In this document: piece after piece, positions 56,982 to 64,000 of the stretch
Layout of the letters: each line of letters starts with the position of its first letter
How positions within the stretch are numbered: the stretch's first letter is position 1
Assembly (NCBI GenBank): GCA_020161245.1
Contig: JAIUOK010000016.1
Location: 1-64,000, forward strand
Source: Actinomycetota bacterium
Lineage (GTDB): Bacteria > Actinomycetota > Actinomycetes > S36-B12 > CAIYMF01
Length of the DNA: 64,000 bases
Direction of reading: 5' to 3'
Notes under the pieces: generated by a model
The model's database searches: none
Told to the model about the DNA's origin: nothing
Seen by the model: the letters and a program-made list of their open reading frames with translations, nothing else
Made by a program: the position numbers and the translations under genes

Positions 56982-57566
56982 GCTGTTCCTGGCCGCGAGG
57001 GCGACCCAGATCGCGCTGACAAGCGCGGCGACGCCGAACCACGCCAGCACCTGCAGGCCTCCGAAGGCGTCGATCGTCAGGAGGATCCGATCGAGGATCT
57101 CGATGGCGGGCGGCTCCCACGGGCTCACCACCACCTCCGGCCCGGTGAGCGCGGTCCACACCACCGAGCCGTCGACCCAGACCGTGAAAGCCGCTGTCAC
57201 GAGCATCGAGCCAATGACGACGACGAGCGTCAGCGCGATGTAGCGCCACGCGGCACGGCCCCCGGGGCCGTCGGGCTGTCGCGCCTGCGCCGCCGCGATC
57301 CACGCAGACCGCAGCAGCAGGACGCAAGCGAGGACCACGAGGGCGACCGGCACGGCCGCCCACGCCGACGTCGGAGCCAGGTCGAAGGCGGGTTCGGCGG
57401 ACGAGGGGGGCGTGTTGGCGAACCACCCGAACGACAGCGAGCGCCCCTCCGCCCAGAGCATGTAGGCGCCGAGAGCCGCGAGCAGGGCCATCGCCACGGC
57501 CGCCGCGAACAGACCGCGGCCGGAGCGGGCCCGCGACGTCGCGACGTCGGCCGCCGTCGCCGTCAT
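56946..57566 (-). CDS. Four-helix membrane protein, unknown function
   Basis: 206 residues. ATG overlaps the preceding stop (ATGA). Membrane helices at about 18-40, 68-88, 108-130 and 165-188, with outer loops rich in Pro, Ser and Trp (WFANTPPSSAEP, GPEVVVSPWEPP). No family recognised. Forms a coupled pair with the smaller membrane protein upstream. Confidence 0.72.
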   Translation of the reverse strand: MTATAADVATSRARSGRGLFAAAVAMALLAALGAYMLWAEGRSLSFGWFANTPPSSAEPAFDLAPTSAWAAVPVALVVLACVLLLRSAWIAAAQARQPDGPGGRAAWRYIALTLVVVIGSMLVTAAFTVWVDGSVVWTALTGPEVVVSPWEPPAIEILDRILLTIDAFGGLQVLAWFGVAALVSAIWVALAARNSSPLLPPGQQEG

Positions 57567-57886
57567 CGCGTGTCGCCGAGGACGGGCTCGCCCCCGAACG
57601 GGTCGTCGCCGTAGGGGTCGTCTTCGGCATCGTCCGCCTCGCCCCAGCCGCGCGCCTCGGCCACGACCCGCGTCGCGATGGCTCCGCCGGCGAACACGAC
57701 AGTGAGCCAGATGAGGATCTGCAGGGCCGCCGACCATGCCTGCAGCGCTATCTGCTGGAAGCTCCGCTCGTCGCCGCCGATGTAGGAGCCGCCCGCCCAC
57801 CACCACATGACGAGCTGGCCCAGGACCGCGGCCGCCGCACAGACGACGGCCCACATCGTGAAGCGGTAGGTCAGCGCAGTGCGCAT
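57563..57886 (-). CDS. Small membrane protein, partner of the four-helix protein
   Basis: 107 residues from the ATG of MRTALTYRF, preceded by GGGGGAG; the longer upstream frame is not supported. Two membrane segments (about 9-30 and 51-75) and a strongly acidic C-terminus (EADDAEDDPYGDDPFGGEP). No family recognised. Coupled by a 4-nt overlap to the next gene. The 280-bp interval to its right (57887-58166) holds no gene I can support and separates it from the divergent subtilase gene. Confidence 0.7.
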   Translation of the reverse strand: MRTALTYRFTMWAVVCAAAAVLGQLVMWWWAGGSYIGGDERSFQQIALQAWSAALQILIWLTVVFAGGAIATRVVAEARGWGEADDAEDDPYGDDPFGGEPVLGDTR

Positions 57887-58166
57887 GGCTCCCCCTGGTG
57901 CCCCGGCTGCAGACGGCGGTGCCGTCATCCGCCCATCACGGTAGGCCCGGCCGCGGTTCGGGGAACGGACATCCGTGCAGCCCGTGGCCCGCGCCCGTCA
58001 CCCGGTCGTACCAGCGCAGTCCGCTCAAGGGGCGCTCAAGGGCACCTCTTCCAGGGCCCCCGTGCGCACGCACGCGGCCCTCCGGCGACTTCACCCGGCC
58101 GGCCTATGAAAGTCGGCGATCCGCGTGTCGATGCACAACCGGGTTCTTCTGTCCTTGGAGGCCGCC

Positions 58167-60200
58167 ATGGCCAGCACGACGCGGGTGACGATCACCAGCG
58201 GATCGCTCGCACCGCCACGCCGTCCCGAGCGCCACCGGCGCCGCGGCGGACTGATGCTCGGCGCCTCGGTCGCCGCGCTCGCGACGGCGTTCGCCCTCGG
58301 AGCGCCCGCGACGGGTGCGACCGTCCCCGGCACGACGACCCTGCTCTCGCTGCAGGGCTCGCCGCTGTCGACTGCCTCTGCCGCCGCGTGGGTCGACGCC
58401 CACGGCGGCGAGGTGCTCGCCGTCTACGACGTCGCCGACGCGATGCTCGTGACCCTCCCCGCGGGGCAGGACGTGCCCGCCGGGGTGGTCGCCGTCGCCG
58501 ACGTCGCACTCCACGTGACCGGAGCTGCGGGCCTCCAGGCCGCGGCGGCCGACGTCAAGGGCGCGACCTACCGCGCCACCATCGCCGCCCCTGCCGACCT
58601 GGCAGGTGCGGGCGTCACCGTGGCCGTCGTCGACACCGGCGTCTCCGACGTCGCCGACCTCGCCGGCCGCGTCACCCACGTCAACGTCAGCGGCGGCGCC
58701 GCCGGCGACGGCCTCGGCCACGGCACGTTCATGGCCGGTCTCGTCGCAGGCGACGGCACCTCGTCGTCCGGAGCGTACGTCGGCGTCGCGCCGGCTGCGC
58801 GCATCCTCGACGTCCAGGTCGCGACCGCCGACGGCACGACGTCGCTGTCGCGCGTCCTCGCCGGCCTGCAGGCCGTGTCCGACGCCGCCCGCGCCGACAG
58901 CTCGGTCCGCGTCGTCAGCCTCGCGCTCTCGACCGGCAGCCCGCTGCCCCCGTCGGCCGACCCGCTCTCCCGGGCGCTCGACCGCCTCTGGGCGCGCGGC
59001 CTGACCGTCGTCACGTCGGCCGGCAACGACGGCCCCGACCAGGGCACCGTCACCTCGCCCGGCTCGGACGCCACGCTCATCACGGTGGGCGCGCTCGACG
59101 AGCACGGCACGTCGTCCCGCGCGGACGACACCGTCGCGGCGTTCTCGGCGCGCGGCACCGCTTTCGGCTCGGCCAAGCCCGACCTCGTCGCCCCTGGCGT
59201 CTCGGTGGTCTCGGCCCGCGCCCTCGGCAGCGACGCCGATGTCGCCAACCCGGCGTCGGTCGTCCTCAACGACTACTTCACCGGCAGCGGCACCTCGATG
59301 TCCGAGGCGATCACCGCCGGCGCAGCAGCCGTGCTTCTCGGCCAGCGCCCCGCGCTGACCCCGGACACCGTGAAGAAGCTGCTCACCACCACGACCTATA
59401 CCTCGCGCGACCTCCAGCGGGTCGACGGTGCCGGGCGCGGAGCGCTCGACCTCGCCGCCGCCTCCGCGGCCGCGCCGAAGGCCAAGATCGTCAAGGCCAG
59501 CAAGCGCATCGCAGCCCTCGCCGACGACGCCTACGGCCCCGACCCGGCGGACGCCGAGGTCTGGGCGCAGTTCGCGCAGGCGTGGGCAGCAGGCGACCTC
59601 GACGCCGTCGCGGCCGCCTGGGCGCAGCTGTCCGAGCAGACCCGCCGCTGGGCCGCCACGGCCTTCGCGCTCTCCCTGGTCTCGCAGAACGCCGGCACTT
59701 CCGACGAGGAGTTCGCCGCCATCGAGGCGCTCGCGCACCGCTGGTCGCTGCAGTCGTGGTCCAACCGCGACTGGGCCGACGACGCGTGGGTCGCCCACCG
59801 CTGGTCCGGCACGGACTGGGCCGCTCACCGCTGGTCGTTCGCCGAGTGGGTCGCCCACCGCTGGTCCGACAGCGACTGGTCGGCGCACCGCTGGTCGGTC
59901 GAGGTCTTCGACGCGCACCGCTGGTCCGACGTCGCGTGGGACGCGCACCGCTGGAGCCAGGACGACTGGCTGGCGTTCGCGTGGGTCGCGCACCGCTGGT
60001 CGGCGGACACGTGGGCCTCGGACGCCTGGGACGAGCAGATCTGGTCGGCGCACCGCTGGTCGGCGCACCGCTGGAGCGACTTCGCCTGGGACGCCCACCG
60101 CTGGTCCGCGCACCGCTGGTCGGTCTCGGACTGGGACGCCCACCGCTGGTCGGTCGACGCCTGGGACGCCCACCGCTGGTCCGGTGACTTCGTCGCCTGA
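58167..60200 (+). CDS. Exported subtilisin-like protease with Trp-pentad (AHRWS) repeat tail
   Basis: 677 residues from an ATG behind GGAGG. Signal region 1-52 with a basic stretch RRPERHRRR before a hydrophobic core; export by Sec or possibly Tat. A short pro-region (55-130) precedes the S8 domain with Asp156 (VVDTGV), His185 (GHGTF), Asn287 (SAGND) and Ser377 (GTSMS). Residues 440-520 are an Ala-rich linker. From Trp526 to Trp671 an aromatic residue occurs at every fifth position without a gap (29 Trp, one Phe at 581), and AHRWS occurs 14 times, mostly every ten residues. No sorting motif or membrane anchor follows, so the repeat domain may bind the wall or a polymer. The kinase gene starts 46 nt downstream. 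Confidence 0.92.
   Translation: MASTTRVTITSGSLAPPRRPERHRRRGGLMLGASVAALATAFALGAPATGATVPGTTTLLSLQGSPLSTASAAAWVDAHGGEVLAVYDVADAMLVTLPAGQDVPAGVVAVADVALHVTGAAGLQAAAADVKGATYRATIAAPADLAGAGVTVAVVDTGVSDVADLAGRVTHVNVSGGAAGDGLGHGTFMAGLVAGDGTSSSGAYVGVAPAARILDVQVATADGTTSLSRVLAGLQAVSDAARADSSVRVVSLALSTGSPLPPSADPLSRALDRLWARGLTVVTSAGNDGPDQGTVTSPGSDATLITVGALDEHGTSSRADDTVAAFSARGTAFGSAKPDLVAPGVSVVSARALGSDADVANPASVVLNDYFTGSGTSMSEAITAGAAAVLLGQRPALTPDTVKKLLTTTTYTSRDLQRVDGAGRGALDLAAASAAAPKAKIVKASKRIAALADDAYGPDPADAEVWAQFAQAWAAGDLDAVAAAWAQLSEQTRRWAATAFALSLVSQNAGTSDEEFAAIEALAHRWSLQSWSNRDWADDAWVAHRWSGTDWAAHRWSFAEWVAHRWSDSDWSAHRWSVEVFDAHRWSDVAWDAHRWSQDDWLAFAWVAHRWSADTWASDAWDEQIWSAHRWSAHRWSDFAWDAHRWSAHRWSVSDWDAHRWSVDAWDAHRWSGDFVA
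59736..60182 (+). repeat. In-gene tandem repeat coding AHRWS/Trp-pentad units
   Basis: 447 bp of 15-bp units, grouped mostly in 30-bp pairs. The core CACCGCTGG recurs in every AHRWS unit with invariant codons for His (CAC), Arg (CGC) and Trp (TGG), while Ser varies (TCG, TCC, AGC) and the x-x-x linkers differ freely. Confidence 0.9.
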
Positions 60201-60246
60201 TCCGCACACCCCCCCCGCCCCCCACTCGACGAAGGACACAGCCCAG

Positions 60247-62490
60247 ATGTCCGGGACGACGCTCCACGACCGCCGCGTCAGCGTGCGCGCGGTCGTGGTC
60301 GTCGTGCTCGGACTGGGCCTGCTCGCCCTCCTCGGCGCCGCGCTGCTCCTGCCGCACCTGGCCGAGCCGAGCGGGGCCTACCTGTTCGAGTCGCCGGCAG
60401 TGCTGGCCGCGTTCGTCCTCGCCGCCGCCGTGTCCGAGCTGGTCTCGGTCCCCCTCATGCACGGCGGCGACAAGGAGGACCTGACGTTCTTCGAGATCGT
60501 CACGGTCGCGGGCATCCTCGTGCTCGACCCGGAGTGGGCGGTCGTGGCGCCCCTCGTCGGCCTGCTCCTCGTGCAGCTCGCTCTGCGCATCCCGCCGGTC
60601 AAGGCGGCGTTCAACCTCGGGTCCTACGCCGTCGCTACCGCCACGTCGGTCGTCGTGTACGTGGCCCTCGTCGCCGGCGAGTCGCCGTTCGGGTTCCGCG
60701 GCATCGCCGCACTCGTCGTCGCGATGTCGCTGTTCACCATCATCAACACCCTGCTGCTGTCGGCGGTGCTCTACGCCGCCGACGGCGTGCGGCCCTCCGC
60801 GCTCGTCCGCGACGTGTGGGGCCTGTCGGTCCTCATGACCGCCGGCAGCATCGGCGTCGGCGCCGTCGCCGTCGCGGTGGCGCCCGTGTCGCCGTGGCTG
60901 CTGCCCTTCACCGTCATGCCGGCGATGTCCCTCTGGTACGCCTACCGGTCGTCCTCGTCGCGCGCCGAGGAGCGCGAGCGCAACCGCCACCTCGTCACGC
61001 TGTCCGGTGTCCTCACCGACGAGCGCCCGCTCGCCGAGCTCCTCGTCGACGCCGCGGAGTCGGTCCGCGCCGCGTTCGGGGCCGGCCGGGTGCAGATCCT
61101 GCTCCCCAGCGACGGCGACCTCATCACCACGTTCCCCGCATCCGAGGGCGTCGTCCCGGTGCCGGTGACCCGGCTGCCCGAGGGCTGGGGCTGCGGCGTG
61201 TCGGTCGGCCTCGAGCTCGGCGACGGCCGCCGCGGCGTCCTGCTGCTCGGCGACGTGCTGGGCGCGAAGCGCGCCTGGGCACCGCGCCCGAGCGACGAGG
61301 CCGTCATCACCACGGTCGCCGCGTCTCTGTCGAGCGCCATCCGCAGCGCGGAGCGGCACGCCGCGCTCGTCGAGGAGTCGAGCAAGCTCAAGGCCGTCGT
61401 GGAGAACGCCTCCGACGGCATCGTGGTCGTCGCGGCCGGCGGCCGGGTGCGCCTCTGGAGCCCCGCGATGGCGCGCATCACCGGCGTCGACGCGAGCATC
61501 GCCGCGCTGCCCGACCTGGCCGACGTGCCGCAGGCCGTCGCCGCGATCGTCGCGTGCGCCGACCCGGGCGAGCCCGTCGTCGGGCGCGGCCCCTCCGAGT
61601 CGCTGGCGCGCGAGGTCACGATCGTGCGTGCCGACGGCGACACCCGCGACGTGTCGGTCGCCGTCGTCCGCGCCAACTCCGGCGGCGAGCCGGTGGCGAT
61701 CCTCACCGTCCACGACGTCACCGCGCAGGCCCGCGCCGACCGTCTCAAGAGCGACTTCGTGGCCACCATCTCCCACGAGCTGCGCACTCCGATCACGCCG
61801 ATCAAGGGCTACGCCCAGCTGCTGCTCGCGCGCGGCGACGCGATGACGCCCGAGCGCCGTCGGGCCGCCTACGAGCTCATCGCCGACCGCGCCGACCACC
61901 TCGGACGCCTGGTCGAGGACCTGCTCATGGCGTCGCGCGCCTCCGGCACGCTGGGTTCGCGGCTCACCACCTCGCCGCAGCAGCACGACGTGCGCACGAT
62001 GGTGACGACCGCGGTCGAGTCCTTCCCGTCGCTCGCGCCGCGTCTGGTCGTGGAGCAGCCCGACGGCCCGCTGGCGGTGTGGTGCGACTCCACGCGCAGC
62101 GTGCAGATCCTCAGCAACCTGCTCTCGAACGCCGGCAAGTACGCGCCCGGCGAGTCGCCGATCCTGCTCCGCGTCGTCCCGCCCGAGCTCGGCGACACCC
62201 ATGTCGCCATCGAGGTCGCCGACCAGGGCTGCGGGCTGTCGGAGGCCGACCGCGAGCGCGTGTTCGAGCGCTTCTACCGCGTCGAGGACTCGATGACCAT
62301 GCGGACGAGCGGCAGCGGCCTCGGCCTCTACATCGCCCGCGAGCTCGCGTCGGCCATGGGCGGATCGCTCACCGTCCGCTCGCAGCCCGGCCAGGGCTCG
62401 ACCTTCACCCTCCGCCTGCCGCGCACCGAGGCGGCAGCGCAGACCAGCACGCCCCCCGCCCCCCACGCCGCGTTCGCGCGGACCGCCTGA
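60247..62490 (+). CDS. Membrane sensor histidine kinase (7TM-like, GAF, PAS, HisKA, HATPase)
   Basis: 747 residues from ATG with AAGGA upstream. Residues 10-235 contain about seven membrane helices; the block KAAFNLGSYAVATA resembles the FN-containing membrane sensor seen in many actinobacterial diguanylate cyclases. A GAF-like domain (about 265-385), a PAS domain (about 390-500), HisKA with His510 in SHELRTP, and a HATPase with the N box (NLLSNAGKY), DQGCGLS and GSGLGLYIA follow. It should phosphorylate the response regulator encoded 14 nt downstream. Its position after the repeat-tail protease suggests that it senses a related envelope signal. Confidence 0.92.
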   Translation: MSGTTLHDRRVSVRAVVVVVLGLGLLALLGAALLLPHLAEPSGAYLFESPAVLAAFVLAAAVSELVSVPLMHGGDKEDLTFFEIVTVAGILVLDPEWAVVAPLVGLLLVQLALRIPPVKAAFNLGSYAVATATSVVVYVALVAGESPFGFRGIAALVVAMSLFTIINTLLLSAVLYAADGVRPSALVRDVWGLSVLMTAGSIGVGAVAVAVAPVSPWLLPFTVMPAMSLWYAYRSSSSRAEERERNRHLVTLSGVLTDERPLAELLVDAAESVRAAFGAGRVQILLPSDGDLITTFPASEGVVPVPVTRLPEGWGCGVSVGLELGDGRRGVLLLGDVLGAKRAWAPRPSDEAVITTVAASLSSAIRSAERHAALVEESSKLKAVVENASDGIVVVAAGGRVRLWSPAMARITGVDASIAALPDLADVPQAVAAIVACADPGEPVVGRGPSESLAREVTIVRADGDTRDVSVAVVRANSGGEPVAILTVHDVTAQARADRLKSDFVATISHELRTPITPIKGYAQLLLARGDAMTPERRRAAYELIADRADHLGRLVEDLLMASRASGTLGSRLTTSPQQHDVRTMVTTAVESFPSLAPRLVVEQPDGPLAVWCDSTRSVQILSNLLSNAGKYAPGESPILLRVVPPELGDTHVAIEVADQGCGLSEADRERVFERFYRVEDSMTMRTSGSGLGLYIARELASAMGGSLTVRSQPGQGSTFTLRLPRTEAAAQTSTPPAPHAAFARTA

Positions 62491-62504
62491 AGGAAGTGAC
62501 GATC

Positions 62505-62891
62505 ATGCCCAGGATCCTCATCGTGGACGACGAGCTCACCGTGCGCATGCTCCTGCGCGACGTGCTCGAGATCGAGGGCTACGAGGTGGTCGAGGCCGAG
62601 GACGGCCCGGAGGCGCTGGCCCTCATGGGGCAGCAGCGCCCGGACCTCGTCCTGCTCGACATCATGATGCCCGGCATGAGCGGCATCGACGTTCTTGCCC
62701 AGGTGCGCTCCGACGTCGCCCTGCACGACCTCCCCGTCGTCCTGCTCACCGCCGCCGGCGACGACGACACGACGTGGGCGGGCTGGACCACCGGCGCCAG
62801 CCTCTACCTCAACAAGCCGTTCGACCACGTCAACCTGCTCGAGTGGGTCGCACGGCTGCTCTCGGAGGCCCGCACCAAGCAGGCCGTCTGA
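62505..62891 (+). CDS. Single-domain response regulator
   Basis: 128 residues, one receiver domain: acidic pair Asp8-Asp9, phospho-acceptor Asp52 (VLLDIMMPG), Thr82 and Lys104 (LNKPF). GAAGGAAGTG precedes the ATG. There is no output domain, so it acts through protein contacts or as part of a phosphorelay. Last gene of the probable protease-kinase-regulator unit, followed by a strong hairpin. Confidence 0.92.
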   Translation: MPRILIVDDELTVRMLLRDVLEIEGYEVVEAEDGPEALALMGQQRPDLVLLDIMMPGMSGIDVLAQVRSDVALHDLPVVLLTAAGDDDTTWAGWTTGASLYLNKPFDHVNLLEWVARLLSEARTKQAV

Positions 62892-62994
62892 CCTGATCGG
62901 CTGCTGGCGCACCAGCGCCCGCAGCAGCGCCGCGCCGCTGCGCGCACGACGTCCCGACGTCGCGCCGGCGACGACGGGCGCGCCACCGGCATGG

Positions 62995-63027
62995 GGGGCG
63001 CGCGGGAACTGGGCACCCGCGCGCCCC
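62995..63027 (+). terminator. Terminator of the protease/two-component unit
   Basis: Perfect 12-bp stem (62995-63006 with 63016-63027), 9-nt loop, about 100 nt after the response-regulator stop. The rest of 62892-63127 shows no gene; TACGTT at 63084-63089 may be the -10 of the next gene. Confidence 0.7.
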
Positions 63028-63127
63028 TCAGTCATGCGCGGGCGGCAGTGCGGGAACCGCTGCGCGCGGCGATCCGTTCCCCCTACGTTCGGGACAGGAC
63101 GTCCGTGCGACGAGGGGCCGGTGCGGA

Positions 63128-63709
63128 ATGCGCAGGACGGCGGGACGGCTGCTCCTCGGCACGCTGCGCTACCGGCTGGCCGGCGAGCCGCCGCCGGCCG
63201 ACCCCGTGTGCGTCTTCGTCGCGTACCCGCACACGTCGTGGTGGCTGGACCTCCCGCTCATGCTCGGCATCGCGTGGTCGCACGGGATCGCGCCCGGCTT
63301 CCTCGCGAAGAAGGAGATCTTCAGGGCGCCGTTCGGCGGCCTGCTGCGAGGCCTCGGCGGCATCCCGGTCGACCGCAAGGACCCAGGCACGCTCGTGGCC
63401 GACCTCACGGCACGGGCGAGGACGGGCACGCCGTTCGCCCTCGTCATCGCTCCCGAGGGCACGCTCGGCGGCACGGGGCACTGGAAGTCGGGCTTCTACC
63501 GCATCGCGCAGGAGGCCGACGTCCCGATCGTCCTCGGCTACCTCGACAAGCCCACGCGCACGGGCGGGCTCGGCCCGGCCTTCCGCCCGAGCGGCGACGT
63601 CCGCGCCGACATGGACGTCGTCCGCGCGTTCTACGCCGACAAGCACGGCGCCAAGCCGCGGCAGGCCGCCGTGCCGTCGCTGCGGGAGGAGGACGGCGCG
63701 ACCGCCTGA
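63128..63709 (+). CDS. PlsC-like acyltransferase
   Basis: 193 residues. Acyltransferase blocks: YPHTSWWLDLPL (motif I), KKEIFRAPFGG, GGIPVDR (77-83, motif II) and APEGT (108-112, motif III), then WKSGFYRIA and VPIVLGYLD. Motif I is unusual: His35 and Asp41 are separated by five residues, whereas PlsC enzymes have H-x4-D (for example HTSNWD), so activity is uncertain. No clear membrane helix. It would acylate lysophosphatidate or a related lipid. Convergent with the symporter gene at the edge. Confidence 0.8.
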   Translation: MRRTAGRLLLGTLRYRLAGEPPPADPVCVFVAYPHTSWWLDLPLMLGIAWSHGIAPGFLAKKEIFRAPFGGLLRGLGGIPVDRKDPGTLVADLTARARTGTPFALVIAPEGTLGGTGHWKSGFYRIAQEADVPIVLGYLDKPTRTGGLGPAFRPSGDVRADMDVVRAFYADKHGAKPRQAAVPSLREEDGATA

Positions 63710-63733
63710 GCCGTCCCATGCCGGGCAGTGCCG

Positions 63734-64000
63734 CTACCAGACGTCGCCCGGCAGCTCCCCGGGCATCGCCGCGTTGCCCGTCGACACGAACACCTGCGGC
63801 TCCCCCGCGCCGCGCAGGCGCTGCCAGTCGGCCAGGGCGCCGAACGCCCATCGGCCCAGGAGCAGGATCGCGGTGAGGTTGACCAGCGCCATGAGCCCCA
63901 TCGCGACGTCGGCCAGGGCCCACACGGACTCCAGCGCGACGAGCGCGCCGGACGCGACGGCGATGATGACGACGACGCGGAAGACCGTGAGGCCGCGCTC
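63734..64000 (-). CDS. Alanine/glycine:cation symporter (AGCS family), C-terminal part, cut by window edge
   Basis: Open frame from the right edge to the stop, 88 residues. The last two membrane helices are seen: FRVVVIIAVASGALVALESVW and ADVAMGLMALVNLTAILLLG, the latter matching the conserved WxxADxxxGLMAxxNLxAL block at the end of AGCS transporters such as DagA. The start lies outside the window. The tail (about 60-88) is polar and ends GELPGDVW. Confidence 0.82.
   Translation of the reverse strand, partial: ERGLTVFRVVVIIAVASGALVALESVWALADVAMGLMALVNLTAILLLGRWAFGALADWQRLRGAGEPQVFVSTGNAAMPGELPGDVW

Noticed and set aside
58167-58320. Certain twin-arginine export of the repeat-tail protease
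   Set aside because: The RRRGG stretch before the hydrophobic core lacks the conserved RRxFL context; Sec export is equally possible.
59736-60182. CRISPR-like array of short repeats
   Set aside because: The repeats are contiguous 15/30-bp coding units inside an uninterrupted frame, without unique spacers of constant length.
59491-62466. A 991-residue open frame on the minus strand opposite the kinase gene
   Set aside because: Composition is that of an antisense shadow (Arg, Gly, His, Asp runs), while the plus strand encodes clear kinase motifs throughout.

Overview
The window is very GC-rich and densely coded on both strands. It carries markers of Actinomycetota: a mycothiol-biosynthesis deacetylase (MshB), an actinobacterial-type DapD, a SigE/anti-sigma/HtrA/TatB envelope-stress cluster, a DivIVA-domain membrane protein, a DUF222-HNH protein, and many genes whose start codon follows a -10-like TANNNT box by only 6-7 nt, as in leaderless actinobacterial transcripts. 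From memory of the Mycobacterium tuberculosis map, the core is a rearranged version of Rv1165-Rv1224 (typA, an Rv1166-like solute-binding gene, mshB, fdxC, dapC, dapD, dapE, LOG proteins, tagA, DUF3117, O-methyltransferase, sigE, rseA, htrA, tatB). The genus cannot be fixed from the sequence. A chemosensory cluster suggests a lineage other than mycobacteria.

Layout. 0-9 kb: an unexported subtilase, then the minus-strand unit sigE > rseA > RseB-like > LmeA-like > htrA > tatB, divergent from an O-methyltransferase and DUF3117, followed by tagA coupled to a DivIVA-domain gene. 9-27.6 kb: housekeeping and small membrane or exported genes, lysine/DAP synthesis (dapE, dapD, dapC), citrate synthase, a 7-iron ferredoxin, two LOG proteins, WrbA behind a tandem operator, a GNAT protein, a SirB1-like protein, a DUF222-HNH protein, an M16-like peptidase and a methyltransferase. 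27.7-36 kb (minus strand): VanW-like protein, flavin reductase, and a compact chemosensory set (CheW, MCP, CheA-REC, REC-GAF) without cheR or cheB. 36-42 kb: DUF6113 protein, a divergent FtsH-like protease, a lipoprotein, mshB, and a divergent S9 peptidase. 42.5-49 kb: a five-gene oligopeptide-type ABC transporter. 49-57 kb: typA, a NUDIX-AlaX fusion, a pterin dehydratase, DUF6191, TrpB2, NfeD and flotillin. 58-63 kb: an exported subtilase with a tryptophan-pentad/AHRWS repeat tail, directly followed by a membrane histidine kinase and a single-domain response regulator. The right edge holds a PlsC-like acyltransferase and the 3' part of an alanine:cation symporter.

The most unusual element is the subtilase at 58167-60200. 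From residue 526 to 671 a Trp (once Phe) occurs at every fifth position, 30 positions without a break, with 14 copies of AHRWS. It sits immediately upstream of a two-component system with which it probably forms one transcription unit. Other items worth a second look are the NUDIX-AlaX fusion, the FtsH paralogue with an altered Walker B and a long insertion, the adaptation-free chemosensory set, the tandem operator of wrbA, a decayed copy of a methyltransferase 3' end, and a set of long intergenic hairpins. Gene order and motifs are read directly; family assignments rest on recognised motifs, not on searches.
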